From the NCBI GenBank assembly GCA_963691815.1, contig OY829662.1, positions 28,496,732-28,560,731 on the forward strand: a stretch of 64,000 nucleotides of DNA. Direction: 5' to 3'. Under the pieces are notes generated by a model that was given only the letters and a program-made list of their open reading frames with translations, was not told the DNA's origin and made no database searches. The position numbers and the translations under genes are program-made. Positions 11,985 to 25,893 of this stretch are shown one piece after another (the stretch's first letter is position 1; each line of letters starts with the position of its first letter). Source of the stretch: Echiichthys vipera. Its lineage: Eukaryota > Chordata > Actinopteri > Perciformes > Trachinidae.

Positions 11985-13713
11985 AACAGAAGAAAATTTC
12001 CACAGAGACATGTCAAAACAACTAAAAACAGATGAAAACACCACTAAAATGTTATGAAATGACTAAAAACAGACGGAAACACCATAAATATGTTATGAAA
12101 CGACTAAAAACAGACGAAACACACCACGAAAACATGATGAAAACAGATGAAAACACCACAAAATTGTGACAAAAACGACTAAAAACGGATGAAAACACCA
12201 CAAAAACGTGATAGAACAACAATAAACAGACGAAACAAAGCACAAAAGGGTGATAAAACGACAAAAAACGGACGCAAAACTCCACAGAAACATGTCAAAA
12301 CTACATAAAACAGATGAAAACACCACTAAAACATGACAAAACGACTAAAAACATACGAAAACACCACAAAAACGTGGCAAAACAACTAAAAACAGATGAA
12401 AACACTACAAAACGTGATAAGACATCTAAAAAATGACGAAACACACCACAAAAACGTGATGAAACGACTAAAAACAGACGAAACACACCACAAAAACGTG
12501 ATGAAACGACTAAAAACAGATGAAAACACCACAAAAACATGACAAAACAACTAAAAACAGATGAAAACCCCACAAAAACGTGATTAAACGACTAAAAACA
12601 GACGAAAACCCCACAAAAACGTGATGAAACGACTTAAACAGATGCAAAACACCACAAAAACATGACAAAACGACTAAAAACACACGAAAACACCACAAAA
12701 ACGTGATGAAACGACTAAAAACAACTATAAACAGACGAAACAAATCACAAAAGGGTGATAAAACAACTAAAAACAGACGCAAAACTCCACAGAAACATGT
12801 CAAAACAACTAAAAACAGTTGAAAACACCACTAAAATGTGATGAAATGACTAAAAACAGAAGGAAACACCATAAATATGTTATGAAACGACTAAAAACAG
12901 ATGAAAACACCACAAAACGTGATAAGACAACTAAAAACAGACGAAACACACCACAAAAACATGATGAAACGACTAAAAACAGATGAAAACACCACAAAAA
13001 CGTGACAAAAACAACTAAAAACGGATGAAAACACCACAAAAACGTTATAGAACAACTATGAACAGACGAAACAAATCACAAAAGGGTGATAAAACGACTA
13101 AAAACAGACACAAAACTCCACAGAAACATGTCAAAACTACATAAAACAGATGAAAATACCACCAAATCATGACAAAACGACTAAAAACATACGAAAACAC
13201 CACAAAAACGTGATGAAACGACTTAAAACAGATGAAAACACCACAAAAACATGAAAAAACGTCTAAAAACGGATGAAAACACCACAAAAACATGACAAAA
13301 CAACTAAAAACAGATGAAAACACTACAAAACATGATAAGACATCTAAAAAATGACAAAACACACCACAAAAACATGATGACACGACTAAAAACAGACAAA
13401 ACACACCACAAAAACGTGATGAAACGACTAAAAACAGATGAAAACACCACAAAAAAACGTGACAAAACAACTAAAAACAGATGAAAACCCACAAAAACGT
13501 GATGAAACGACTAAAAAGAGCCGAAAACACCACAAATATGTGATGAAACGAATTAAAACAGATGCAAAACACCACAAAAACATGACAAAACGACTAAAAA
13601 TACACGAAAACACCACAAAAACATGAGGAAACGACTAAAAACAGACGAGAACACCACAAAAACGTGATGAAACGACTAAAAACAGATGAAAACACCACAA
13701 AAACGTGACAAAA
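11985..13713 (+). repeat. Family C block, copy 1 (~1.73 kb)
   Basis: The block starts at the agaaaatttcc monomer (11991) and ends near the aaaacgtgac monomer at 13713. Its second half, from about 12720, has the monomer order of the right part of family A (gttgaaaacacc, gagggaaacacc-like and aaaaaaacgtgac monomers), so C is itself a fusion. The second copy starts 3,789 bp on. After a ~42-bp length difference near 12130-12180 the offset becomes 3,747 bp and holds to about 13600. Confidence 0.8.
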
Positions 13714-13937
13714 CGAATCAAAACAGTCAACACCACAAAAACATAACACAACGAATAAAAATCGATGAAAACACCACAAAAACATGACAAAACGACTAAA
13801 AACTGATGAAAACACCACATAAATATGATAAAACAACTAAAAACAGCAAAACACATCACAAAAACGTGATGAAACTACTAAAAACAGACTGAAGACACCA
13901 CAAAACAACTAAAAACAGACGAAAACACCAAAAAACG
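13714..13937 (+). repeat. Short mosaic of monomers between C1 and the 786-bp pair
   Basis: About five and a half monomers, including an unusual short one reading gaatcaaaacagtcaacacc and one reading acataacacaacgaataaaaatcg. The same monomers recur near 60475-60540 and, in variants, near 23275, 31200 and 36790. Confidence 0.7.
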
Positions 13938-14723
13938 TGATGAACCGACTTAAAACAGATGAAAACAACACAAAAACGCGATGAAACAACTAAAAACAGA
14001 CGCAAAGTTCCACAAAAACATGACAAAAGCGACTAAAAACAGACGCAAAACTCCACAAAAACGTGATGAAACGGCTAAAAACAGATGAAAATACCACAAA
14101 ACGTGATAAAACAACTAATAAACGGACGAAACACACCACAAAAACATGATGAAACGACTAAAAACAGACGCAAGACACCACAAAAACGTAATGAAACGCC
14201 TAAAAAAGACGAAAACACAACAAAAACGTGATGAAACGCCTAAAAACAGACGAAAACACCACAAATATGTTATGAAACGACTTAAAAAAGATGAAAAAAA
14301 CAAAAAAACATGACAAAAATGACTAAAAATAGATGAAAACACCACAAAAACGTGATGAAACGATTAAGAAGAAATGAAAACACCACAAAACGTGATAAAA
14401 CAACTATAAACAGACTAAACACACCACAAAAGGGTGATAAAACGACTAAAAATAGAAGAAAAATTCCACAAAAACGTGATGAAACGACTAAAAACAGACG
14501 AAAACACCAAAAAAACGTGATGAATCGACTTGAAACAGATGAAAACAACACAAAAAGCGATGAAAAAACTAAAAACAGACGCAAAGTTCCATGAAAACAT
14601 GACAAAACGACTAAAAACAGACGAAACACACCACAAAAACGTGATGAAACGACTAAAAACTGACGCAAGACACCACAAAAACGTGATGAAACGCCTAAAA
14701 ACAGACGAAAACACAACAAAAAC
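13938..14723 (+). repeat. 786-bp tandem pair, first member
   Basis: This member begins at gtgatgaaccgac (13938) and is repeated from 14724. It contains agttccacaaaaac and agttccatgaaaac monomers, a gacaaaagcgac variant near 14024 and a run of gaaacgcctaaaaa monomers. It has aaaaaaacaaaaaaacatg near 14295 where the second member reads aaaaaacacaaaaacatg. Confidence 0.85.
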
Positions 14724-15510
14724 GTGATGAACCGACTTAAAACAGATGAAAACAACACAAAAACGCGATGAAACAACTAAAAACAGACGCAAAGTTCCAC
14801 AAAAACATGACAAAAGCGACTAAAAACAGACGCAAAACTCCACAAAAACGTGATGAAACGGCTAATAACAGATGAAAATACCACAAAACGTGATAAAACA
14901 ACTAATAAACGGACGAAACACACCACAAAAACATGATGAAACGACTAAAAACAGACGCAAGACACCACAAAAACGTAATGAAACGCCTAAAAAAGACGAA
15001 AACACAACAAAAACGTGATGAAACGCCTAAAAACAGACGAAAACACCACAAATATGTTATGAAACGACTTAAAAAAGATGAAAAAAACACAAAAACATGA
15101 CAAAAATGACTAAAAACAGATGAAAACACCACAAAAACGTGATGAAACGATTAAGAAGAAATGAAAACACCACAAAACGTGATAAAACAACTATAAACAG
15201 ACTAAACACACCACAAAAGGGTGATAAAACGACTAAAAATAGAAGAAAAATTCCACAAAACGTGATGAAACGACTAAAAACAGACGAAAACACCAAAAAA
15301 ACGTGATGAATCGACTTGAAACAGATGAAAACAACACAAAAAGCGATGAAAAAACTAAAAACAGACGCAAAGTTCCATGAAAACATGACAAAACGACTAA
15401 AAACAGACGAAACACACCACAAAAACGTGATGAAACGACTAAAAACTGACGCAAGACACCACAAAAACGTGATGAAACGCCTAAAAACAGACGAAAACAC
15501 AACAAAAACG
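14724..15510 (+). repeat. 786-bp tandem pair, second member
   Basis: This follows the first member at offset 786-787. It differs by single bases, for example gctaataacag near 14862 against gctaaaaacag, and one fewer A in the attccacaaaacgtg monomer near 15250. The match ends near 15510, after which the array moves towards the second C block. Confidence 0.85.
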
Positions 15511-15773
15511 TGATGAAACGACTAAAAACAGACGAAAACACGACAAATATGTTATGAAACGACTTAGAACAGATGAAAACACCACAGAAACATGACAAAA
15601 TGACTAATAACCGATGAAAACACAACAAAAACATGACAAAAATGACTAAAAACAGATGAAAACACCACAAAAACGTGATGAAACGACTAAGTAGAGATGA
15701 AAACACCACAAAACGTGATAAAACAACTATAAACAGACGAAACACACCACAAAAGGGTGATTAAACGACTAAA
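15511..15773 (+). repeat. Six to seven monomers linking the 786-bp pair to C2
   Basis: Ordinary satellite monomers, including the gactaagtagagatg variant (near 15686) that is frequent right of 24 kb, and a GGG-type monomer ending in gattaaacgac that also precedes C1. The flank shared upstream of C1 and C2 shows that the duplicated block is slightly longer than the C core. Confidence 0.75.
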
Positions 15774-17421
15774 AACAGAAGAAAATTTCCACAGAGACAT
15801 GTCAAAACAACTAAAAACAGATGAAAACACCACTAAAATGTTATGAAATGACTAAAAACAGACGGAAACACCATAATTATGTTATGAAACGACTAAAAAC
15901 AGACGAAACACACCACGAAAACATGATGAAAACAGATGAAAACACCACAAAAACGTGATAGAACAACAATAAACAGACGAAACAAAGCACAAAAGGGTGA
16001 TAAAACGACAAAAAACAGACGCAAAACTCCACAGAAACATGTCAAAACTACATAAAACAGATGAAAACACCACTAAAACTTGACAAAACGACTAAAAACA
16101 TACGAAAACACCACAAAAACGTGGCAAAACAACTAAAAACAGATGAAAACACTACAAAACGTGATAAGACATCTAAAAAATGACGAAACACACCACAAAA
16201 ACGTGATGAAACGACTAAAAACAGACGAAACACACCACAAAAACGTGATGAAACGACTAAAAACAGATGAAAACACCACAAAAACATGACAAAACAACTA
16301 AAAACAGATGAAAACCCCACAAAAACGTGATTAAACGACTAAAAACAGACGAAAACCCCACAAAAACGTGATGAAACGACTTAAACAGATGCAAAACACC
16401 ACAAAAACATGACAAAACGACTAAAAACACACGAAAACACCACAAAAACGTGATGAAACGACTAAAAACAACTATAAACAGACGAAACAAATCACAAAAG
16501 GGTGATAAAACAACTAAAAACAGACGCAAAACTCCACAGAAACATGTCAAAACAACTAAAAACAGTTGAAAACACCACTAAAATGTGATGAAATGACTAA
16601 AAACAGAGGGAAACACCATAAATATGTTATGAAACGACTAAAAACAGATGAAAACACCACAAAACGTGATAAGACAACTAAAAACAGACGAAACACACCA
16701 CAAAAACATGATGAAACGACTAAAAACAGATGAAAACACCACAAAAACGTGACAAAAACAACTAAAAACGGATGAAAACACCACAAAAACGTTATAGAAC
16801 AACTATGAACAGACGAAACAAATCACAAAAGGGTGATAAAACGACTAAAAACAGACACAAAACTTCACAGAAACATGTCAAAACTACATAAAACAGATGA
16901 AAACACCACCAAATCATGACAAAACGACTAAAAACATACGAAAACACCACAAAAACGTGATGAAACGACTTAAAACAGATGAAAACACCACAAAAACATG
17001 AAAAAACGTCTAAAAACGGATGAAAACACCACAAAAACATGACAAAACAACTAAAAACAGATGAAAACACTACAAAACATGATAAGACATCTAAAAAATG
17101 ACGAAACACACCACAAAAACATGATGACACGACTAAAAACAGACAAAACACACCACAAAAACGTGATGAAACGACTAAAAACAGATGAAAACACCACAAA
17201 AAAACGTGACAAAACAACTAAAAACAGATGAAAACCCACAAAAACGTGATGAAACGACTAAAAAGAGCCGAAAACACCACAAATATGTGATGAAACGAAT
17301 TAAAACAGATGCAAAACACCACAAAAACATGAGGAAACGACTAAAAACAGACGAGAACACCACAAAAACGTGATGAAACGACTAAAAACAGATGAAAACA
17401 CCACAAAAACGTGACAAAACG
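15774..17421 (+). repeat. Family C block, copy 2 (~1.65 kb)
   Basis: This is a second copy of 11985-13713. Two monomer-sized losses relative to copy 1 lie near 15935 and 17325. Otherwise the order is the same, with scattered substitutions such as cactaaaacttgac near 16075. It ends in cgtgacaaaacggttaaaaac, the junction that also precedes every family A unit. Confidence 0.8.
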
Positions 17422-18260
17422 GTTAAAAACAGACAAAAACACCACAAAAACATGACAAAACTACTAAAAACAGACGAAACACATCACAAAAACGTGATGA
17501 AACGACTAAAAACAGACTGAAGACACCACAAAACAACTAAAAACAGATGAAAACAACAAATAAACGTGATGAAACGACTTAAAACAGATGAAAACACCAC
17601 GAAAACGCGATGAAACGGCTAAAAACAGACGAAAACACCCAAAAAACGTGACAAAAATGACTAAAAACTGATGAAAACACCACAAAAACGTGATAAAACA
17701 ACTATGAGCAGACGAAACAAATCACAAAAGGGTGATGAAACGACTAAAAACAGACGCAAGATATCACAAAACGACTAAAAACAGATGAAAACACCACAAA
17801 AACGTGACAAAACGACTAAAAACAGATGAAAACACCACAAAAACATGATGAAACGACTAAAAACAGATGAAAACACCACAAATATGTTATGAAACGACTT
17901 AAAACAGATAAAAACACCACAAAAATATGAAAAAACGTCTAAAAACAGATGAGAACACCACAAAAACGTGACAAAAATGACTAAAAACAGATGAAAACAC
18001 CACAAAAGCGTGATATAACAACTATAAACAGACGAAACACACCAAAAAAACGTGATGAACCGACTTAAAACAGATGAAAACAACACAAAAACGAGATGAA
18101 ACAACTAAAAACAGGCGAAACACACCACAAAAACATGATGAAACGACTAAAAACAGACGCAAGACACCACAAAAACGTGATGAAACGCCTAAAAAAAGAC
18201 GAAAACACAACAAACACGTGATGAAACGCCTAAAAACAGACTGAAGACACCACAAAACAA
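17422..18260 (+). repeat. Fused A-start plus B block
   Basis: This block begins like a family A unit (short cagactgaag monomer near 17516), switches inside the ctatgagcag monomer to the B block exactly as at 10775, and continues as B to the next cagactgaag monomer at 18240. The same fusion recurs at about 20016-20795, offset 2576 bp, so one A/B junction has been copied rather than formed three times. Confidence 0.78.
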
Positions 18261-19170
18261 CTAAAAACAGATGAAAACACTACAAAACATGATAAGACAT
18301 CTCAAAAATGACGAAACACACCACAAAAACATGATGACACGACTAAAAACAGACAAAACACACCACAAAAACTTGATGAAACGACTAAAAACAGATGAAA
18401 ACACCACAAAAAAACGTGACAAAACAACTAAAAACGGATGAAAACACCACAAAAACGTTATAGAACAACTATGAACAGACGAAACAAATCACAAAAGGGT
18501 GATAAAACGACTAAAAACAGACACAAAACTCCACAGAAACATGTCAAAACTACATAAAACAGATGAAAACACCACCAAATCATGACAAAACGACTAAAAA
18601 CATACGAAAACACCACAAAAACGTGATGAAACGACTTAAAACAGATGAAAACACCACAAAAACATGAAAAAACGTCTAAAAACGGATGAAAACACCACAA
18701 AAACATGACAAAACAACTAAAAACAGATGAAAACACTACAAAACATGATAAGACATCTAAAAAATGACGAAACACACCACAAAAACATGATGACACGACT
18801 AAAAACAGACAAAACACACCACAAAAACTTGATGAAACGACTAAAAACAGATGAAAACACCACAAAAAAACGTGACAAAACAACTAAAAACAGATGAAAA
18901 CCCACAAAAACGTGATGAAACGACTAAAAAGAGCCGAAAACACCACAAATATGTGATGAAACGAATTAAAACACACGAAAACACCACAAAAACATGAGGA
19001 AACGACTAAAAACAGACGAGAACACCACAAAAACGTGATGAAACGACTAAAAACAGATGAAAACACCACAAAAACGTGACAAAACGGTTAAAAACAGACA
19101 AAAACACCACAAAAACATGACAAAACTACTAAAAACAGACGAAACACATCACAAAAACGTGATGAAACGA
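18261..19170 (+). repeat. 910-bp tandem pair, first member
   Basis: This has the family A right-half order, marked by a ctcaaaaatgacg variant at 18301 and again without the change near 18758. The two halves of this unit are themselves related at an offset of about 456 bp. The next member begins 910 bp on (ctcaaaaatgac at 19211). Confidence 0.88.
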
Positions 19171-20080
19171 CTAAAAACAGATGAAAACACTACAAAACAT
19201 GATAAGACATCTCAAAAATGACAAAACACACCACAAAAACATGATGACACGACTAAAAACAGACAAAACACACCACAAAAACTTGATGAAACGACTAAAA
19301 ACAGATGAAAACACCACAAAAAAACGTGACAAAACAACTAAAAACGGATGAAAACACCACAAAAACGTTATAGAACAACTATAAACAGACGAACCAAATC
19401 ACAAAAGGGTGATAAAACGACTAAAAACAGACACAAAACTCCACAGAAACATGTCAAAACTACATAAAACAGATGAAAACACCACCAAATCATGACAAAA
19501 CGACTAAAAACATACGAAAACACCACAAAAACGTGATGAAACGACTTAAAACAGATGAAAACACCACAAAAACATGAAAAAACGTCTAAAAACGGATGAA
19601 AACACCACAAAAACATGACAAAACAACTAAAAACAGATGAAAACACTACAAAACATGATAAGACATCTAAAAAATGACGAAACACACCACAAAAACATGA
19701 TGACACGACTAAAAACAGACAAAACACACCACAAAAACTTGATGAAACGACTAAAAACAGATGAAAACACCACAAAAAAACGTGACAAAACAACTAAAAA
19801 CAGATGAAAACCCACAAAAACGTGATGAAACGACTAAAAAGAGCCGAAAACACCACAAATATGTGATGAAACGAATTAAAACACACGAAAACACCACAAA
19901 AACATGAGGAAACGACTAAAAACAGACGAGAACACCACAAAAACGTGATGAAACGACTAAAAACAGATGAAAACACCACAAAAACGTGACAAAACGGTTA
20001 AAAACAGACAAAAACACCACAAAAACATGACAAAACTACTAAAAACAGACGAAACACATCACAAAAACGTGATGAAACGA
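19171..20080 (+). repeat. 910-bp tandem pair, second member
   Basis: This is nearly identical to the first member. Visible differences include ctataaacagacgaacc near 19380 against ctatgaacagacgaaac. After it the array returns to the cagactgaag short monomer at 20090. Confidence 0.88.
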
Positions 20081-21060
20081 CTAAAAACAGACTGAAGACA
20101 CCACAAAACAACTAAAAACAGATGAAAACAACAAATAAACGTGATGAAACTACTTAAAACAGATGAAAACACCACGAAAACGCGATGAAACGGCTAAAAA
20201 CAGACGAAAACACCAAAAAAACGTGACAAAAAACAACTAAAAACTGATGAAAACACCACAAAAACGTGATAAAACAACTATGAGCAGACGAAACAAATCA
20301 CAAAAGGGTGATGAAACGACTAAAAACAGACGCAAGATATCACAAAACGACTAAAAACAGATGAAAACACCACAAAAACGTGACAAAACGACTAAAAACA
20401 GATGAAAACACCACAAAAACATGATGAAACGACTAAAAACAGATGAAAACACCACAAATATGTTATGAAACGACTTAAAACAGATAAAAACACCACAAAA
20501 ATATGAAAAAACGTCTAAAAACAGATGAGAACACCACAAAAACGTGACAAAAATGACTAAAAACGGATGAAAACACCACAAAAACGTGATATAACAACTA
20601 TAAACAGACGAAACACACCAAAAAAACGTGATGAACCGACTTAAAACAGATGAAAACAACACAAAAACGCGATGAAACGACTAAAAACAGACGCAAGACA
20701 CCACAAAAACGTGATGAAACGCCTAAAAAAAGACGAAAACACAACAAAAACGTGATGAAACGCCTAAAAACAGACTGAAGACACCACAAAACAACTAAAA
20801 ACAGATGAAAACAACAAATAAACGTGATGAAACGACTTAAAATAGATGAAAACACCACGAAAACGCGATGAAACGGCTAAAAACAGACGAAAACACCAAA
20901 AAAACGTGACAAAAACGACTAAAAACTGATGAAAACACCACAAAAACGTGATAAAACAACTATGAGCAGACGAAACAAATCACAAAAGGGTGATGAAACG
21001 ACTAAAAACAGACGCAAGATATCACAAAACGACTAAAAACAGATGAAAACACCACAAAAA
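20081..21060 (+). repeat. A-start plus B block, with a second partial B (682-bp spacing)
   Basis: This repeats the A/B fusion of 17422-18260 and then begins B again. The gcaagatatc short monomer lies at 20332 and 21014, a spacing of 682 bp. That is 42 bp, one monomer, less than the 724-bp spacing at 10823 and 11547, so one monomer of the gacgaaacacacc type has been lost. Confidence 0.78.
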
Positions 21061-21729
21061 CGTGACAAAACGACTTAAAACAGATGCAAAACACCACAAA
21101 AACATGACAAAACGACTAAAAACACACGAAAACACCACAAAAACGTGATGAAACGACTAAAAACAGACGCAAAACTCCACAAAAACATGAGGAAACGACT
21201 GAAAACATACGCAAAACAGATAAAAACACCACAAAAACATGAAAAAACGACTAAAAACAGAGACAAAAGTCCACAAAAACATTATGAAACGCCTCAAAAC
21301 AGATGAAAACACCAAAAAACATGACAAAAAGAGAACAAAAAACAGACGAAAACACCACAAAAACATGACAAAAATGACTAAAAAACAGATGAAAACACCA
21401 CGAAAACGTGATGAAATGACTAAAAACAGACGCAAAACACCACAAAAGCGTGACAAAACGACTAAAAATAGATGAAAACACCACAAAAACGTGATGAAAC
21501 AACTAAAATCAGATGAAACACCACAAAAACATGACAAGACGACTAAAAACAGACACAAAACTCCACAAAAACATTATGAAACGACTAAAAACGGATGAAA
21601 CACCACAAAAACGTGACAAAACGATTAAAAACATCACAAAAACAAGTAAAAACAGATAAAAACACTGCAAAGACTTGATGAAACGCCTAAAAACAGATGA
21701 AAACTCCAAAAAACATGACAAAACAACTA
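21061..21729 (+). repeat. Divergent monomer stretch at the boundary to the D/E domain
   Basis: The monomers here are less uniform than to the left. They include gagacaaaagtcc, gaacaaaaaacag and gaaacgcctcaaaac variants. The stretch holds a 52-bp monomer with a fifth subunit. I saw no long-range duplicate of most of it elsewhere in the window. It may be an older, less homogenised edge between HOR domains. Confidence 0.65.
21197..21248 (+). repeat. 52-bp monomer with five subunits
   Basis: This runs from gact at 21197 to the next gact at 21249. It splits into gactgaaaac, atacgcaaaac, agataaaaac, accacaaaaac and atgaaaaaac (10, 11, 10, 11 and 10 bp). A normal monomer has four such parts, so one ~11-bp subunit has been gained. 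Confidence 0.82.
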
Positions 21730-22997
21730 AAAACAGACGAAAACAAAACAAGAACATGACAAAATGACTAAAAACAGACACAAAACACCACAAAAACATT
21801 ATGAAACGACTAAATACGGATGAAAACACCACAAAAACATGACAAAAATGACTAAAAACAGATGAACACCACAAAAACGTGATGAAACCACTAAAAACAG
21901 ACGCAAAATTCCACAAAAATGTGATGAAACAACTAAAAACAGACGCAAAACTCCACAAAAACATGACAAAATGACTAAAAACAGATGAAACACACCACAA
22001 AAGCGTGACAAAACGGCTAAACATAGATGAAAACACCACAGAAACGTGACAAAAACAACTAAAAACAGATGAAAACACCAAAAAAACGTGATGAACCGAC
22101 TTAAAACAGATGAAAACACCACAAAAACATGATGAAACGCCTTAAAACAGATGAAAACTCCAAAAATCATGACAAAACAACTAAAAACAGACGAAAACAC
22201 CACAAAAACATGATGAAAAGACTAAAAACAGATGAAAACAAAACAAGAACATGACAAAATGACTAAAAACAGACACAAAACTCCACAAAAACATTATGAA
22301 ACAACTAAAACCAGATGAAAACACCACAAAAACGTGATGAAATGGCTAAAAAAAGTCAAAACATCACAAAAACATGACAACATGAATAAAAACGGATGAA
22401 AACACCACAAAACATGACAAAAAAAGACTAAAAACAGATGAAAACACCACAAAAACGTGATGAAACGACTAAGAAGAAATGAAAACACCACAAAACGTGA
22501 TAAAACAACTTTAAACAGGCGAAACACACCACAAGAAAAATTCAACAAAAACGTGATGAAATGACTAAATACAGATGAAAACACCACAAAAACATAACAA
22601 AACGAATAAAAACGGATGAAAACACCACAAAAACATGACAAAACGACTAAAAACAGATGAAAACACCACAAAAATATGATAAAACAACTAAAAACAGACG
22701 AAACACATCACAAAAACGTGATGAAACGACTAAAAACAGACTGAAGACACAACAAAACAACTAAAAACAGACGAAAACACCAAGAAAACGTGATGAATCG
22801 ACTTGAAACAGATGAAAACAACACAAAAACGCGATGAAACAACTAAAAACAGACGCAAAGTTCCATGAAAACATGACAAAACGACTATAAACAGACGCAA
22901 AACTCCACAAAAACGTGATGAAACGACTAAAAAACAGATGAAAACACCACAAAACGTGATAAAACAACTAAAAACAGACAAAACACACCACAAAAAC

Positions 22998-23018
22998 GTG
23001 ATGAAACACCACAAATAT
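22998..23018 (+). repeat. 21-bp monomer with two subunits
   Basis: Here gtgatgaaac is followed at once by accacaaatat and then the next gtgatgaaac. The two middle subunits (gactaaaaac and agacgaaaac types) are missing, a loss of exactly 20 bp. The same short monomer recurs at 30921-30941 and 36502-36522 within the copied blocks. Confidence 0.85.
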
Positions 23019-24409
23019 GTGATGAAACGACTTAAAACAGATGCAAAACATCACAAAAACATGACAAAACTAAAAACAGACGAAAACACCACAAAAACAT
23101 GAGGAAACGACTAAAAACAGACACAAAACTCCACAAAAACGTGATGAAACGACTTAAAACAGATGAAAACACCACAAAACGTGATGACACGACTAAAAAC
23201 AGACGAGAACACCACAAAAACGTGATGAAACGACTAAAAACAGCTGAAAACCCCACAAAAACGTGACAAAACGATTAAAAACAGACAACACCACAAAAAC
23301 ATAACACAACGAATAAAAATGGATGAAAACACCACAAAAACATGACAAAACGACTAAAAACAGACGAAAACACCACAAAAACGTGATGAAAAGACTAAAA
23401 ACAGACGCAAAACTCCACAAAAACATGACGAAACGACTAAAAACAGACGCAAAGGTCCACAAAAACGTGATGAAACGACTAAAAACAGATGAAAACACCA
23501 CAAAACGTGATGACACGACTAAAAACAGATGAAAACACCACAGAAACATGACAAAACAACTAAAAACAGATGAAAACCCCACAAAAACGTGATGAAACGA
23601 CTAAAAACAGACGAAAACACCACAAATATGTGATGAAACGACTTAAAACAGATGCAAAACATCACAAAAACATGACAAAACGACTAAAAACAGACGAAAA
23701 CACCACAAAAACGTGATGAAAAGACTAAAAACAGAGGCAAAACTCCACAAAAACATGAGGAAACGACTAAAAACAGACGCAAAACTCCAAAAAAATGTGA
23801 TGAAACGACTAAAAACAGATGAAAACACCACAAAACGTGATGACACGACTAAAAACAGACGAGAACACCACAAAAACGTGATGAAACGACTAAAAACAGA
23901 TGAAACCCCCACAAAAACGTGACAAAACGATTAAAAACAGACGACACCACAAAAACATAACACAACGACTAAAAACAGACTGAAAACACCACAAAAACAT
24001 GACAAAAATTACTAAAAACAGATGAAAACACCACAAAAACGTGATGAAACGACTAAGTAGAGATGAAAACACCACAAAACATGATAAAACAACTATAAAC
24101 AGACGAAACACACCACAAAAGGGGGATAAAACGACTAAAAACAGAAGAACATTTCCACAGAGATATGTCAAAACAACTAAAAACAGACGAAAACACTACA
24201 AATATGTTATTAAAAGACTTAAAACAGATGAAAACACCACAAAAACATGACCAAACGATCAAAAACGGATGAAAACACCACAAAAACATGACAAAAATTA
24301 CTAAAACCAGATGAAAACACCACAAAACGTGATAAAACAACTAAAAACAGATGAAAACACCACAAAAACACGACAAAACGAATAAAAATGGATGAAAACA
24401 CCACAAAAA

Positions 24410-25893
24410 CATGACAAAAAGGACTAAAAACAGATGAAAACACCACAAAAACGTGATGAAACGAGTAAGTAGAGATGAAAACACCACAAAACGTGATAAA
24501 ACAACTATAAACAGACGAAACACACCACAAAAACGTGATGAAACGACTAAAACCAGATGAAAACACCACAAAACTTGATAAGACAACTAAAAACAGATGA
24601 AAACACACCACAAAAACATGATGAAACGACTAAAAACAGATGAAAACACCACAAAAACATGACAAAACAACAAAAAACAGATGAAAACCCCAGAAAAACG
24701 TGATGAAACGACTAAAAACAGACGAAAACACCACAAATATGTGATGAAACGACTTAAAACAGATGCAATACACCACAAAAACATGACAAGGGACTAAAAA
24801 CAGACGAAAACCCCACAAAAACGTGATGAAACCACTAAAAAAAGACGCAAAACCCCACAAAAACGTGATGAAACGACTAAAAACAGACGAGAACACCACA
24901 AATATGTGATGAAACGACTTAAAACAGATGCAAAACACCACAAAAACATGACAAAACAACTAAAAACAGACGAAAACACCACAAAAACGTGATGAACGAC
25001 TAAAAACAGACGCAAAACTCCACAAAAACATGATGAAACGACTATAAACAGACACAAAACTCCACATAAAAATGACAAAACAACTAAAAACAGATGAAAA
25101 CCCCACAAAAACCTGATAAAAAACTAAAAACAGACGAAACACACCACAAAAAAACGTGATGAAATGACAAAAAACAGACGAGAACACCACAAAAACGTGA
25201 TGAAACGACTAAAAACAATGAAAACACAACAAAAACGTGACAAAACGATTAAAAACAGATGAAAACACAACAAAAACATGACAAAACGACTAAAAACAGA
25301 TGAAAACACCACCAAGTCATGATAAAAAAACTGAAAACAGATGAAACACACCACAAAAACGTGATGAAACGACTAAAAACAGACGCAAGACACCACAAAA
25401 ACGTTACAAAACGACTAAAAAAAGATGAAACACCACAAAAACGTGATGAAACGACTAAAAACATACGCAAAACACCACAAAAACAAAATGTAACGACTAG
25501 AAACAGACGAGAACACCACAAAAACTTGATGAAAGGACTAAAAACCGATGAAAACACCACAAAAACATGATGAAACGACTATAAACAAACGCAAAACTCC
25601 ACAGAAACATGATGAAACGACTGAAAACGGATTAAATTACAACAAAAACATGGCAAAAATGACTAAAACCAGATGAAAACACCACAAAAACGTGATGAAA
25701 TGACTAAAGACAGATGAAAACACCACAAAGACGTGACATAAACGACTAAAAACGGATGAAAACACCACAAAAACGTGATAAAACAACTATAAACAGACGA
25801 ACCACACCACAAAAGGGTGATGAAACAACTAAAAACAGAAGAAAAATTCCACAAAAACGTGATGAAACGACTCAAAACAGATGAAAACACCAC
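24410..25893 (+). repeat. 2,026-bp-spaced duplication, first member
   Basis: This runs from the gacaaaaaggac monomer (ggac at 24421) to near 25893 and repeats from 26436 at an offset of 2,026 bp. Much of it appears identical to its partner, including unusual monomers such as atgacaagggac near 24788, accacataaaaatgac near 25070 and gatgaacgactaaaa near 24994. Confidence 0.85.

Noticed and set aside
11991..12005. agaaaatttccacag as a palindromic regulatory site
   Set aside because: It is one monomer variant with a chance AAATTT core. It is inherited within the C and later blocks and has no gene nearby to regulate.
18215..18222. CACGTGAT, a full match to the budding-yeast CDEI centromere element on the reverse strand
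   Set aside because: It is a single occurrence made by one substitution (aaaaacgtg to aaacacgtg). The normal monomer lacks the first C, and there is no CDEII/CDEIII arrangement.
24121..24125. G-quadruplex potential at the GGGGG variant and GGG-type monomers
   Set aside because: A quadruplex needs four close G-runs. Here G-runs are single within a monomer and hundreds of bases apart.
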